Shown in pieces: positions 25,768-35,800 of a stretch of 64,000 nucleotides of DNA. Origin of the DNA: JBASEY01 sp049652745 (GTDB lineage Bacteria > CSSED10-310); contig JBASEY010000029.1 of the NCBI GenBank assembly GCA_049652745.1, positions 124,001 through 188,000 of the forward strand, in the 5' to 3' direction. Within the stretch, counting starts at the first letter, position 1. The number at the start of each line of letters is the position of its first letter. Under the pieces are notes generated by a model, which was given only the letters and a program-made list of their open reading frames with translations, made no database searches and had not been told where the DNA came from. Made by a program: the position numbers and the translations under genes.

Positions 25768-26538
25768 CTAAATCGGAAACGGGCCGTGTTTGAATTGATC
25801 CAACAGCCCGGTGGTGCTGTAATTTTTTAACATTGGTTCAAAGTGTATTTTACCACCCCATTCCTCGAGCAAATCAGCTTCAACCTGAACTCGCACGGGG
25901 TCATAAGAACCACCTTTGATATGCCAAGCCGGTTTTATGCACTGAAGCGCCTCGAGCGGAGTATCTTTATCGAATACAACGACATAGTGAACGATATCGA
26001 TTTCTGACAACAATAATGATCGGAAAATCCAGTTGTTGATAGGACGATCATTGCCCTTCAATCGCGAAATGGAAGCATCGCTATTTATCAAAACAATCAT
26101 GACGCCATCGAATTTTTTGCTGGATTGAAGAGTTTTCAGGTGGCCGGGATGTAAAATGTCAAAGCAGCCGTTCGTTGTAATTAAAACTTGGTTATCATTC
26201 TGAAAGCGTCTAAGAATCGGTAAAAACGATTGTATGTTTTCAAAAATGGTTGAGCCAATTTTGGGTTTGAATAGCCTTGCAAGTATTTCGACCGCTTCTT
26301 CTTCACAGGGAATTGACGGTGTCATTGTCGGAATGAAACCACCATCTGAAAGGGGTTCTATCGAATCGGCAATATGGAAAGCCTGCAAAAAATTCGATAA
26401 TTCCTCAAATGAATACAAGTAGCTGTTGTGAAGTTTGAGAGTTAAAGTTTCCTTCCGCTTTTTCGCATATTCTTTCGCTTTCACTATCCAGGCATAATTT
26501 ATTAAATGCAGAAATTGAAATTCACCTGCTATAATCAT
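25768..26538 (-). CDS. HPr-like domain fused to a heptose-1-phosphate adenylyltransferase (HldE C-half / RfaE2)
   Basis: 256 residues. Residues 115-256 are a cytidylyltransferase-like domain: TTNGCFDILHPGH (122-133), INSDASISRLKG, and KPAWHIKGGSYDP. This fits ADP-heptose synthase from heptose-1-phosphate and ATP, as in the C-half of HldE. The kinase half is absent. Residues 1-92 are not normally present. They follow the order of HPr phosphocarrier proteins: strand, FLH11, a helix VKAKEYAKKRKETL, LTLKL, SFEELSNFLQAF, and a closing helix EEEAVEILARLF. The HPr active-site Arg two residues after His is missing. A stop codon immediately before the ATG fixes the start. It follows gmhA by 11 bases. 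Confidence 0.75.
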   Translation of the reverse strand: MIIAGEFQFLHLINYAWIVKAKEYAKKRKETLTLKLHNSYLYSFEELSNFLQAFHIADSIEPLSDGGFIPTMTPSIPCEEEAVEILARLFKPKIGSTIFENIQSFLPILRRFQNDNQVLITTNGCFDILHPGHLKTLQSSKKFDGVMIVLINSDASISRLKGNDRPINNWIFRSLLLSEIDIVHYVVVFDKDTPLEALQCIKPAWHIKGGSYDPVRVQVEADLLEEWGGKIHFEPMLKNYSTTGLLDQFKHGPFPI

Positions 26539-26549
26539 TCATTATCCAT

Positions 26550-27128
26550 TTAAGAGTTGGAAAAAAGTCTCTTTTCAACCCATTCACAAATAGCATGGCC
26601 TGCAGTGATATGTACTTCCTGAATACGTTGTGTTGATGAAGCGGGAACGATAATGGCATGATCAACCATGCTTTTTATAATACCTCCCGAATGGCCTAAA
26701 GAAGCGACAGTGAACAGTCCCTTACGTTTAGCCGTATGAAAAGCCTCGACTACGTTGGGCGAATTTCCACTGGTGCTGATGCCCCATGCGACATCGCCTG
26801 GTGTCCCTATCGCTTCTATCTGTCGGGAAAAAACATGCAAGTAAGTGTCATCATTTGCAATGCTGGTCAATATCGATGTATCCGTAGTAAGCGCCAAGGC
26901 AGGTAAAGCCGGTCGATCAAAAAGCAATCGGTTGACGAACTCTGCAGCAAGATGCTGTGCATCGGCTGCAGAGCCTCCGTTGCCGAACAGTAAAAGCTTG
27001 TTTCCTTTTTTAAATTGAGTTGATATTAGCTCGGCGACATCCGCCAGCACATGGTTATAGCGAGAAATGAAATCTTTGTGATACTTGATATTTTCCTCAA
27101 AAACACGAGTAAATAAATCATTGTTCAC
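26550..27128 (-). CDS. gmhA: Phosphoheptose isomerase
   Basis: 192 residues, SIS domain. FGNGGSAADAQHLAAEFVNRL carries the conserved sugar-phosphate loop and the metal-binding His and Glu. STSGNSPNVVEAF, SLGHSGG and EVHITAGHAICEWVE complete the GmhA signature. It converts sedoheptulose-7-phosphate to D-glycero-D-manno-heptose-7-phosphate in the ADP-heptose route to LPS. It starts with GTG. With the adjacent adenylyltransferase it supplies two steps; the kinase (HldA-type) and phosphatase are not in the window. Confidence 0.95.
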   Translation of the reverse strand: MNNDLFTRVFEENIKYHKDFISRYNHVLADVAELISTQFKKGNKLLLFGNGGSAADAQHLAAEFVNRLLFDRPALPALALTTDTSILTSIANDDTYLHVFSRQIEAIGTPGDVAWGISTSGNSPNVVEAFHTAKRKGLFTVASLGHSGGIIKSMVDHAIIVPASSTQRIQEVHITAGHAICEWVEKRLFSNS

Positions 27129-27160
27129 AATCTGATATCTCCGGAGCCGTCAATCGACTG

Positions 27161-28300
27161 TCAACTCAATGCTTCCAGTTGGCGTATTCGTTCATTCACA
27201 ATGCTCAATTGTTGTTGAACGTTTGGATGCTCTTTTGCCGCTTCGAATTCTTGCTTTGCTTTACGTAGATAGCGCAGGCAATTCGATCGTGACTCGGCAT
27301 GGCGCACTGCCCTATCCCAATACAGCGCGGCCTCCATATCATAAGCGTTGCCAAGTCGATAGCGCCATTCTGTGGATGCAGAGGCTCCGCTAAGGGTTAC
27401 AGCTTTAGCATAATCGTCGATAAGTGATTGGTAAGTTGAGGCATTAGCTGAAACCTGGCCTTCTTTTGCCAGTCCCCGATAATAAAACAGGGATGGATCT
27501 GTGGGATCGAGTTGAATAGCTTTTGAGAAAGAAGATTCAGCATCGACAAAAGATTTTTTACGGAGTTCAGCTTGGCCTTTAACTGAATACCCTTTGCTTT
27601 CATTAGGCAAAATGCTGATCAATTTTTCAGCGACAGCCACGGCTTTATCAAACAAGCTTTCCGCAATATACAAACTGCCCAGATAAACATAAGGGGCCTG
27701 CTTTTCGGCATCTATGGAGATGGCTTTTTCAAAGAGAGTGATCGCTTTTTCATTGTCATTTAGGGTTTGATAAACAGTACCCAAATCCGTGGCAACTCGA
27801 TAATCATTCTTGCCTTCTTCTGAAGCATAAGCCTTCTCAAGAGGTTGCAGAGCTTGTTGAAAATTTCTCTGCATAACCAGGGAGTTACCGAGATATGAGT
27901 TATAACGCCAATCATCGGGTTGAAGCTCTACGGCTTTGGCGAAAGCCTGAGATGCTTCAAACCATGCAGGCTTTGGTTTTCCTTGCGCATCTCGCTGTTG
28001 TAAAAAAGATAGGCCAAGGTGGTAATAGGACACATCGTCATCAGGATCCAATGAAATAGCCAGTTGAAAAGCTTTTTGAGCTTCTTCATAGTTTTTAATA
28101 CGAAAATAGACTTGTCCCAATAATCGTGCCATGCCCTCATCGTTGGGCGCTGCTTTCAAGCCTTCTTGAAGAATTTTGATCGCTTCATCAAAATTGTTAT
28201 TTTGATATTCGCTGAGAGCGTCTCGGTAGTATCCAGCATTGATAACCGGGCATAAAAATATAAAAGCGATGCCCAGAAGTATCATGTTTTTAATTGTCAT
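27161..28300 (-). CDS. Exported TPR-repeat protein
   Basis: 379 residues. A signal peptide lies at about 1-22 (NMILLGIAFIFLCPVINA). At least seven tetratricopeptide units follow (YRDALSEYQNNNFDEAIKIL, AFQLAISLDPDDDVSYYHLG and similar). The C-terminal 60 residues are a non-TPR helical cap. It is a paralogue of the neighbouring gene: same order, same closing region with AKAV-LS-x(5-8)-YRLGNAYD. TPR arrays act as protein-binding scaffolds. The partner is unknown. It is 22 bases after the paralogue and 32 before gmhA. Confidence 0.85.
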   Translation of the reverse strand: MTIKNMILLGIAFIFLCPVINAGYYRDALSEYQNNNFDEAIKILQEGLKAAPNDEGMARLLGQVYFRIKNYEEAQKAFQLAISLDPDDDVSYYHLGLSFLQQRDAQGKPKPAWFEASQAFAKAVELQPDDWRYNSYLGNSLVMQRNFQQALQPLEKAYASEEGKNDYRVATDLGTVYQTLNDNEKAITLFEKAISIDAEKQAPYVYLGSLYIAESLFDKAVAVAEKLISILPNESKGYSVKGQAELRKKSFVDAESSFSKAIQLDPTDPSLFYYRGLAKEGQVSANASTYQSLIDDYAKAVTLSGASASTEWRYRLGNAYDMEAALYWDRAVRHAESRSNCLRYLRKAKQEFEAAKEHPNVQQQLSIVNERIRQLEALS

Positions 28301-28322
28301 GACTCATAACTCCTTCCATCTA

Positions 28323-29360
28323 TTATAACGGTACTTCTTCTTCAATAACGATTGGATTTTTAACGCTGTCTATTATTTGGTCAACTTCAGCAATTCTCTG
28401 TCGGGCACTATCCGAGTTGACAGATTCAAAAGCTTTTCGGGCTTTTGCCAAATAATCCAAAGCCTTATCCTTCAAGGTGTCATTTCCTGTTATTTTATCG
28501 TAAATATTTCTCACGGCAGTTTCATAGGCATTCCCAAGTCTGAATTTGTAATCTTCCACATCATTATTTAAAGAAACGGCCTTTTCGTATGCATCGATAA
28601 TTGGTTGATATTTTTCAAGGTCTGCCGTTTGATCCCCCAGCAGACTTTCTCTGGCTAGTCCCAGATTATAATACAATCTGGCATCGTTTGGGGTTTGATT
28701 TACGGCATCTGTTAAGGTTGAAACAGCGCCGTTAAAATCTTTTGATTGAATTTGGGCTAAGCCAAGGAAATACAGAGCACTTGCCTTGTTTTCCCCCTTA
28801 ATGGCTACCTTTAAGTGTTTTACCGCTTCTTCAGCTTTGTTGTTTAGTAACAATACTTTTCCCAAATCCAATTGTGCCCGGACATTGCCTGGTGTAACCG
28901 ATACGGCTTTCCGTAAGGGTGTTTCAGCTTCCGAGTATTTTTTTTGTGCCATCAATGCGCTTCCCAGATAGTAATTGTATTGGGCGTTTTCTGGATCAAC
29001 TTGTACTGCTTTTTGAAAATGTTTTGTTGCTTCGACCGGAGATGTCGGCAGCAAAAGTGAGCCCAATAAGAATCGACAATTGTCGGCATCTGGATGGTGT
29101 TGCAGAATAATTTCAAGTCTGTCGATAGCTTTTTGATTCTGTTTGGTGTTTCTGTAACATTGCGCCAGAAGATAGGCCCCCCTCGGATCTTTGGGGTATT
29201 TTTCACACCATTGCTCAAGTAAAGAAATTGCTTCGGTATATTTCTTTTCTTTATACAAATTCAATGCAGCGTCATAATCTGCTTTGACGGCGGTGGTAGA
29301 TACGGCTAAGCCTAAAACAACGACCATCAACAGGTGAATAATAAAAAAACGATATTTCAT
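28323..29360 (-). CDS. Exported TPR-repeat protein, paralogue
   Basis: 345 residues. Signal peptide about 1-25 (FIIHLLMVVVLGLAVSTTAV), then TPR units from residue 28 (YDAALNLYKEKKYTEAISLLEQW) to about 280, and a C-terminal helical region. FRLGNAYETAVRNIYDK matches the same place in the next gene. It is first in the run and has a promoter 44 bases upstream of its start codon. The pair is probably the result of tandem duplication followed by divergence. Confidence 0.85.
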   Translation of the reverse strand: MKYRFFIIHLLMVVVLGLAVSTTAVKADYDAALNLYKEKKYTEAISLLEQWCEKYPKDPRGAYLLAQCYRNTKQNQKAIDRLEIILQHHPDADNCRFLLGSLLLPTSPVEATKHFQKAVQVDPENAQYNYYLGSALMAQKKYSEAETPLRKAVSVTPGNVRAQLDLGKVLLLNNKAEEAVKHLKVAIKGENKASALYFLGLAQIQSKDFNGAVSTLTDAVNQTPNDARLYYNLGLARESLLGDQTADLEKYQPIIDAYEKAVSLNNDVEDYKFRLGNAYETAVRNIYDKITGNDTLKDKALDYLAKARKAFESVNSDSARQRIAEVDQIIDSVKNPIVIEEEVPL

Positions 29361-29403
29361 AATAAAAAACCTCCATGTAAACGTCTCACGTCAAGGCGAG
29401 CCT

Positions 29404-29432
29404 ATTATGGAAGAAAGTGAACCATTCTGCAA
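29404..29432 (-). promoter_or_regulatory. Promoter of the TPR-gmhA operon
   Basis: On the minus strand TTGCAG (29427-29432), a 17-base spacer and CATAAT (29404-29409) lie 44 bases before the first TPR gene. The -10 matches five of six. Confidence 0.45.
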
Positions 29433-29439
29433 GACCAGC

Positions 29440-29467
29440 TTGACTCTGAAATTCTCCTGCATAACAT
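29440..29467 (+). promoter_or_regulatory. Promoter of yicC operon
   Basis: TTGACT (29440-29445), a 16-base spacer and TAACAT (29462-29467) lie 38 bases before the yicC ATG at 29506. Its place downstream of the first in-frame ATG supports choosing the later yicC start. Confidence 0.45.
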
Positions 29468-29505
29468 ACATACGGGAAGCAAAGTTGTTTGTTGAGGAGT
29501 TTTCA

Positions 29506-30384
29506 ATGGTTTATAGCATGACAGGAACGGGAGAAGGGCGGGTATCCGAAAATGGATTTGACGTCAGCATATTTATAAAATCAATCAATCATCGGTTTTT
29601 TAATCTCCAAATACGAATGCCTCGAGGGTATCAACGTTATGAAACCATTGTGAGAGATATGGTTGTACAAAAGATAGGCAGGGGTAAGCTGGATATTATG
29701 GTCGAGTTTTACTCGCTGCCGGAAGGTGGAGACGAATTTGTGGCTCATTATGGGCACGCCGAAAAAGTTGCCGATTTTATCGAGCGACTAGCTGATAATC
29801 TTGATATTCCAAGTGGGTTGACGGCGGAAAAGCTGTTGCATTTTGGAGACATGTTTTCAACTCTTCCTCCATCTAGTCTCGATGATTTCCTAGTGTCGAT
29901 CATTCAAAAGGCGTGTGAACAGGCTATAAGGGAATTACTGGAATCTAGGCATGTTGAAGGGATTCAATTGTCCAAAGATGTTCTATATAGAATAGATGAA
30001 ATAGATAGAAGCACTAAAAAGATTCGTCTACATGCAGAAAACCAACCGAAGATCGTCAGGGAAAGGCTTCAGGATGCTATTCAGAGACTGGATGCGGAAA
30101 AACATGTAACTGAAGAACGGTTGGAAGAGGAAGTGCTGATGTGGGCGATACGAAGTGATATAACGGAAGAAATAACTCGAATTGAAAGCCATTTGAAAAG
30201 ACTGAGAGACTTGTTCGAGGTTGGCCGGAACGTTGGGAAAGAGCTGGAATTTCTTGCTCAGGAGTTACATCGGGAAATAACCACTATAGGGAGCAAGTCT
30301 GTAGTTAAGGAGATTAACTCATTAATCGTGCCTATAAAAATGGAAATAGAAAAACTGCGCGAACAGGCTCAGAATTTGGAGTGA
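29506..30384 (+). CDS. yicC: YicC-family endoribonuclease
   Basis: About 292 residues from ATG 29506, which has GAGGAG eight bases upstream. An earlier in-frame ATG at 29407 is upstream of the promoter and has no conserved residues after it. YSMTGTGEGRVSENGFDV opens the N-terminal YicC domain, followed by INHRFFNLQIRMP. The C-terminal DUF1732 domain holds EERLEEEVLMWAIRSDITEE, RIESHLKRLRDLFE and KELEFLAQELHREITT, with the typical GSKSV. YicC degrades RNA and is often next to gmk. Six bases separate it from the RemA-like gene. Confidence 0.93.
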   Translation: MVYSMTGTGEGRVSENGFDVSIFIKSINHRFFNLQIRMPRGYQRYETIVRDMVVQKIGRGKLDIMVEFYSLPEGGDEFVAHYGHAEKVADFIERLADNLDIPSGLTAEKLLHFGDMFSTLPPSSLDDFLVSIIQKACEQAIRELLESRHVEGIQLSKDVLYRIDEIDRSTKKIRLHAENQPKIVRERLQDAIQRLDAEKHVTEERLEEEVLMWAIRSDITEEITRIESHLKRLRDLFEVGRNVGKELEFLAQELHREITTIGSKSVVKEINSLIVPIKMEIEKLREQAQNLE

Positions 30385-30390
30385 ATCGAT

Positions 30391-30642
30391 ATGCAGATGT
30401 TGAATATTGGATACAATAATTTTTTGGCTTCGAACAGAGTTTTGGCAGTGCTGAATCCGGAATCAGCCCCAATGAAACGGCTTCGAGAAGAAGCCCGTCA
30501 ATCTCATGCCTTAATAGATGCTACACAGGGACGGCGAACCCGATCGATAATTTTGATGGATAACGGGACAGTGGTTCTTTCCGGTATTCAAGAAGTAACA
30601 CTTGTTCAGCGATTGGCTGCTGCTGGAGATTCCGACACGTGA
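30391..30642 (+). CDS. DUF370 / RemA-like DNA-binding protein
   Basis: 83 residues. The whole sequence matches the RemA family: NIGYNNFLASNRVLAVL, SAPMKRLREEARQ, DATQGRRTRSIILMDNG, VVLSGIQEVTLVQRL. In Bacillus RemA forms octameric rings that bind DNA and activate biofilm and osmolyte genes. The gene between yicC and gmk is conserved in many phyla. It overlaps gmk by four bases. Confidence 0.9.
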   Translation: MQMLNIGYNNFLASNRVLAVLNPESAPMKRLREEARQSHALIDATQGRRTRSIILMDNGTVVLSGIQEVTLVQRLAAAGDSDT

Positions 30643-31265
30643 TTCATAAAGGAATATGCTTTATTTTATCGGCACCATCCGGTGGAGGAAAAACGACTCT
30701 GATTCGTGAAATGTTGAAGCATTTTCCCGATATGCGTCATTCGATATCATATACCACCAGGCCCCGCCGAAGTGATGTGCGTGACCACAAGGATTATCAC
30801 TTTATCAGTGAAGAATCTTTTGTATCTATGATAGAAGCAAATGAATTTCTTGAATGGGCTGTTGTACATGGTTTTCATTATGGGACTTCCCGACGGGACC
30901 TTACAAAGCTGCTCGATGCCGGCCATAATGTTTTGTTGGATATAGATGTGAAGGGCTCTTTGAAACTCATGCAGGAATTTAAGGAAGCGGTTTTTATTTT
31001 CGTCATTCCACCTTCGATCCAGGTTCTTGAAAAGCGGCTTCGACAAAGGCGATCTGAATCGGATGACATTTTATCACGAAGACTTAATAACGCTTTAAAA
31101 GAAGTAACTGAATATTTTCATTATGATTATATTGTGATAAATGATGCTTTGGAAAAAGCGATTGCTGACTTGAAAGCAATTATTATTGCTGAGCAATTGA
31201 AGGCATGTCGTGATAATGTTCAAGCAATGATGATGAAATGGCTAGAGGTGAATCACAATGAATGA
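30639..31265 (+). CDS. gmk: Guanylate kinase
   Basis: 208 residues. The P-loop SAPSGGGKTTL lies at about 11-21, then YTTRPRRSDVRDHKDYHFI (GMP-binding), LEWAVVHGFHYGTSR, and LLDIDVKGSLKLM. RLRQRRSESDDILSRRL forms the lid. It phosphorylates GMP to GDP. GTG start; it overlaps the RemA-like and rpoZ genes. Confidence 0.97.
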   Translation: MIHKGICFILSAPSGGGKTTLIREMLKHFPDMRHSISYTTRPRRSDVRDHKDYHFISEESFVSMIEANEFLEWAVVHGFHYGTSRRDLTKLLDAGHNVLLDIDVKGSLKLMQEFKEAVFIFVIPPSIQVLEKRLRQRRSESDDILSRRLNNALKEVTEYFHYDYIVINDALEKAIADLKAIIIAEQLKACRDNVQAMMMKWLEVNHNE

Positions 31266-31647
31266 CAAGAAACTTGAAAAATGGTTAAGCGGCGTTGACA
31301 GTCGCCACAGGGCGGTATTGTTAGTCTCGAAACGAGCAAGGCAAATTCAAAAAGGTTTGCGGCCCTATTTTGACAGCAAGTCAACTAAGGTAACCATTAT
31401 GGCGTTGGAAGAGTTTATACAAGGCAAGATAGATTGGTATGAACTCAGCCCGGAAGAAATGGAAGCCATCAGGCAGGCGGCTGCTGAGATTCAGGAAGCG
31501 GAAGAATCGACAGAGGATTTCGATAATTCCAGGGCGGCATCTTTTGAGGGGTCTTTTCAGCCGGAATTGGACATCGATGATGATTCTGAAGAGGATTTGG
31601 ACGACGAAGATTTTGATGACGATTTGATTGATTTTGATCAAGAATAG
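31258..31647 (+). CDS. rpoZ: RNA polymerase omega subunit with acidic tail
   Basis: 129 residues. Residues 1-75 are omega: SRHRAVLLVSKRARQIQKG, then STKVTIMALEEFIQGKIDW. The tail of about 50 residues is very acidic (DDDSEEDLDDEDFDDD and flanks) and is not part of the usual fold. Omega stabilises the beta-prime subunit and is linked to ppGpp responses in some species. Position after gmk is standard. It overlaps gmk by eight bases. Confidence 0.9.
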   Translation: MNDKKLEKWLSGVDSRHRAVLLVSKRARQIQKGLRPYFDSKSTKVTIMALEEFIQGKIDWYELSPEEMEAIRQAAAEIQEAEESTEDFDNSRAASFEGSFQPELDIDDDSEEDLDDEDFDDDLIDFDQE

Positions 31648-31680
31648 TCTATTTCAAAATTGAGAAATTAAGGATTGTTT

Positions 31681-32886
31681 ATGGTGCGAAAAGTCGTTGT
31701 CGGTGTCACGGGGGGTATTGCCGCTTATAAATCGGTTGAATTGGTCAGATTGTTGCAAAAACAACAGTGCGAAGTGAAAGTGATTATGACGGCCAATGCC
31801 TGCCATTTTATCCAGCCTTTGACATTTCAAGCTTTGACAGGCCATACGGTGATTACTTCGATGTTTTCAGAGATGCGTCTACCTGAAGAAATACAACATA
31901 TTGCTTTGGCTGACTGGGCTGATATTACCATTGTGGCTCCTGCAACAGCTAATTGTATCGGGAAATATGCAAATGGACTGGCTGACGATTTTCTGTCCAC
32001 ATATTTATTGGCTTACAAAAAAAAAGTGTTGATAGCTCCTGCCATGAATCCAACAATGTTCGCCAATTCCGCCGTTCAGGACAATATCCGTGCTTTATCC
32101 GAAAGAGGAGTGTTATTCATTGGGCCTGAAACGGGAAAAGTTGCTTGTGGGCATCAAGGGCCTGGAAAAATGACGGAACCGGAGTTGATTGCGGCTGCAG
32201 CTTTGTCGATATTGGGAAAAAATGGGGATTTACAAGGTAAAAAAATTCTTGTATCGGCGGGACCTACACGAGAATGGATTGACCCTGTGAGGTTTATCTC
32301 AAATCGATCTTCGGGGAAAATGGGCTATGCTATCGCTTCGGCTGCAGTTGAACGCGGAGCGGATGTCACGCTTGTTTCCGGCCCGGTCAACCTGAAACCT
32401 CATCCCGCTGTCACCTGTCATAAGGTTGTTGACTCCAAGGAAATGCACTCGGTTATGATGGAAAAAGCGCCGCCGGCGGATATCATCATTATGACGGCGG
32501 CTGTTGCTGACTGGAAGCCACAACGAACATTTTCGGCAAAATGGAAGAAAAAAGACAATAAAAAAACCACTTTGCAGCTAGAGCAGACTATAGATATCGT
32601 AAAAAGCCTTTCCAAAATAAAAAACAGCCGCCAAATACTGCTGGGTTTCGCTGCAGAAACTGGAAATTTGATCAAAGAAGCCGAAAGAAAGCTTCTGGAA
32701 AAAAATCTTGACGCAATCGTAGCCAATGATGTCAGCTTATCCGATAGTGGGTTTGATTCGGATTTTAACCAAGCAATTATTCTTGACAATATTGGGAATA
32801 CAATCGATATACCGCTATGCACAAAACAGGAAATGGCAAACGTAATCTTGGATTACTGTCTGAAACGATTAAACTCATTTATCTGA
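31681..32886 (+). CDS. coaBC: Bifunctional phosphopantothenoylcysteine decarboxylase / phosphopantothenate-cysteine ligase
   Basis: About 401 residues from ATG 31681, with AAGGA seven bases upstream; TTG 31675 is an alternative. CoaC half, about 1-185: VVGVTGGIAAYKSVELVR flavin motif, TANCIGKYANGLADD, APAMNPTMF, and KVACGHQGPGKM, with the conserved Cys acting as acid. CoaB half, about 190-400: ILVSAGPTREWIDPVRFISN, RSSGKMGYAIA, MTAAVADWKP, and FAAETGN. Together they make 4-phosphopantetheine. The yicC-remA-gmk-rpoZ-coaBC order is a known conserved block. Confidence 0.96.
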   Translation: MVRKVVVGVTGGIAAYKSVELVRLLQKQQCEVKVIMTANACHFIQPLTFQALTGHTVITSMFSEMRLPEEIQHIALADWADITIVAPATANCIGKYANGLADDFLSTYLLAYKKKVLIAPAMNPTMFANSAVQDNIRALSERGVLFIGPETGKVACGHQGPGKMTEPELIAAAALSILGKNGDLQGKKILVSAGPTREWIDPVRFISNRSSGKMGYAIASAAVERGADVTLVSGPVNLKPHPAVTCHKVVDSKEMHSVMMEKAPPADIIIMTAAVADWKPQRTFSAKWKKKDNKKTTLQLEQTIDIVKSLSKIKNSRQILLGFAAETGNLIKEAERKLLEKNLDAIVANDVSLSDSGFDSDFNQAIILDNIGNTIDIPLCTKQEMANVILDYCLKRLNSFI

Positions 32887-32899
32887 AATACAGTCATTA

Positions 32900-35800
32900 T
32901 TAAATAATTTTTGGATACCTTGGCAAAACCATCCGAAAAACGGTTTCACCGGCGTCGGTTTGAGCTGTCGTCAATAACGCTTTATGGTTTTCGAGAATTC
33001 GGATTGTTGAAGACAATAACACAGGCATATCTATCGTTCGAATAGCGTTTTCATTACTCTTGTAGATTTGTTCCATCAGTTTCTCATTAACCGGTCCATC
33101 ATGCTTGATTTCAATAGCATAGTAATCGTATGAGTTACGGATGTTCACGGAGATTATGGAATGAGGTTTATGCCGACAAGAATCGATAGCAAAAATCAAT
33201 AAATTTATAAAAGCGTGTCGAATGGATACTTTGTGAATATAGACCTCCTCAAGGTCTTCACAAGCTTTGAATGAATAAGAAATATTCTCCAGATATGACG
33301 AATTTTCGACCTGTTTCAACCAGTCTGCGACAAGACTGTTTATATCTTCCGGAAAAAATAATTTGTCATCGTTAGAATCATATGCCAGTAAGTTTTGCGC
33401 TATCTGATTTAAAATCCAGTGTTTCCAGTTAATAATAGCGATGCTTTTTTGAAAATTCGGCCAGGATTGTGACCGTAAAGCATTTTCAGCAGGGAGATCA
33501 GAAATATTGAAAGTGCCTAAAACCTCTTGAATATCCGTTCCGATACGATTAACGATTTTTTCTTCTGTTGATTGTCTGGTTTCCGCCAATAATTTTTCTT
33601 GAAGGTAACGGCCGTAAACTTCGATTCCTGTGAGTGCTGAAATGGACTGATAGATTTGGAAATTATCTTTGGAAAAATGATAGGAATTTTTTGAAAATAA
33701 CAAGATAAGACCTAGTGGATAGTTGTGAGCTTGAAACGGTATAGCAAGCACCGATTTAAACCCCATCCGGGTGATCAGTTTGCTTTCGATAGAATCTTGT
33801 GATCTTAAATTATCCAGGATAGTAGGGTTATTTGAAAGTTGAAAGCTGTCAAGCAAGGCGGATTTTCGGCCATCCCTATATTCATCGATATAGTTTGAAA
33901 AGTATCCAGGAAGCTCGATTTCATTTGAAATATAAGGTTTATTCGGGTCTGTTATTATACCGTTCGAGAACGGTTCGGTTGATTCCTGTTTCTGATACAA
34001 AATGACAGCACCGGAATCGCACCCTGTAAATGTCGCCACATGCATCAAGACTGATTGGAGAAGGTCTTCAAGATTTGTTGTCCATCCAAGAGTTTTGTTG
34101 ATTTTATGTAGAATTTCCAGTTCTTTGTAGTTTTCTATAATTTGTTTCTCGCGTATTACATGTGTGGTCAGATCGAAACATGTGATGATAAGCCCAATCG
34201 GAGTGCCTATTTCGTCCAAAGCGGGCGTTGCCGTCATGGAAGTCGGAATCCTTTTTTCATTGCGATGCAGCAAATTTTTTTCGCACGTCCAAATCTTGTC
34301 GTGGTTAATAGCCGCAACAATTTTTTTAAATATACCGGATTCTTTTCCCGCAAAAATCAACTCAAGATGACGGCCGACCATGTCTTTCGCCGAATAATCG
34401 AATATTCGTGTAAATGCTTTGTTTATAAAAATAATTTTACCATCCATGTCGGTGATGATAACGGCTTCACCCATATTGTCTATGGCCATAGATAGTCTTC
34501 TGATTTCTGATTGAGTTTCAATTTCCGTTGTTATATCACGAATAAAAAGAATAGTTGAAAGTTTTTCCACATTTTCTTCTTTAAAAGGATAAGTGTTCAA
34601 CTTTATTTGTCTGACTTCATTTGTGGCGAGATTCCACGTTTGCGAAAGTTCATTTGGTAAACCTTCCTGAAATGTCCTTTTCACAGGACAATTCGGGCAC
34701 GGTGTATTTCGATTTTTAAAACTTGAATAACAGTATGTTCCAGCGAGTTGTTCGACAGGTCTATTAAAAGGAATATCGCTGTTGTTATTATGCCAGGTAA
34801 TCCTCATGTTGCGATCGATGGTGCATATAAACCATGGAACTCCGGATAAGATACCTTCGATAAAGCTTACTTCTCGCTCTAATTTATAAAAGAAACTGCT
34901 TCGAGATGAATAAACAGCACATTGTTGTGCAAGTAAATCCAGGGTTTGATCATTTTCAATATCCAATTCAATTGCCTGCTTAAAAAACAGATATAACGTT
35001 CCGAAATGCATCTGTTTGGTTTGAATTGGAACGGATATCAGAACTTGAAACCCATCGTCCCAAATCGCCTGATGCTGGTGATGGTGCCAGGAAAAGTAAA
35101 GCCGTTTGCTGTCGTAGTCATGTAATTTGAGTGATGTGTACAAGGCGAGTTTATCAGGAGTCAGTTTGTTGAACAGTATCATTGGAGAGTGATATTCAGC
35201 GTTCTGAATAAAAAGAATTCCGGCATCGGCATGAAATTTTTCTGCAGAAATATTCAACAGTGATTCCGCAATCAGTTTTCGGTCAAATTCAAGAGCGGCA
35301 GTTTTTATGTATTCCGAGATGGCTTTGATGGAGGTTGTGGATTCCCGAAGCTGCTTTTCTTTATGCGCTGCAGTATCCTCGATTGTACGGTGTAACCGAT
35401 CGAGAATATCAGACGGATCCAAAACGATCGGATCGTCAGCTTTCGTTACTCCCTCCCTCTTTTTCACGATGGAAAGAATGCCCGCCATAAACGAAATAAT
35501 TGGATTGCTGATCCAAGAAGAGATACCCCAACTCAAAATGAAACTAATTATTACAAGGAATATCCAGGTGATTAAGAAAGTTCGAAAAGCAGGGCTTTTG
35601 TATGAATAAAAATTCGGCAGGCTTTCGGACGCCATAACAGACCAACTCAGTGCAGGGGAGATAGGGAAATAGCGGTCCGGGTAAAATGACGCGCTCATTA
35701 TGAGTTGAAGGTCTTTATCTATCACATAAGGAGAAAATGACGTTGAAAGCGTCGGAGGTTTGGGCAAAGAATCCGATGCTCTTGCAGGACTTGATTCCCA

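Noticed and set aside
29407..29505. Longer YicC start at 29407
   Set aside because: It precedes the apparent promoter, and the family begins at YSMTGTG just after ATG 29506.
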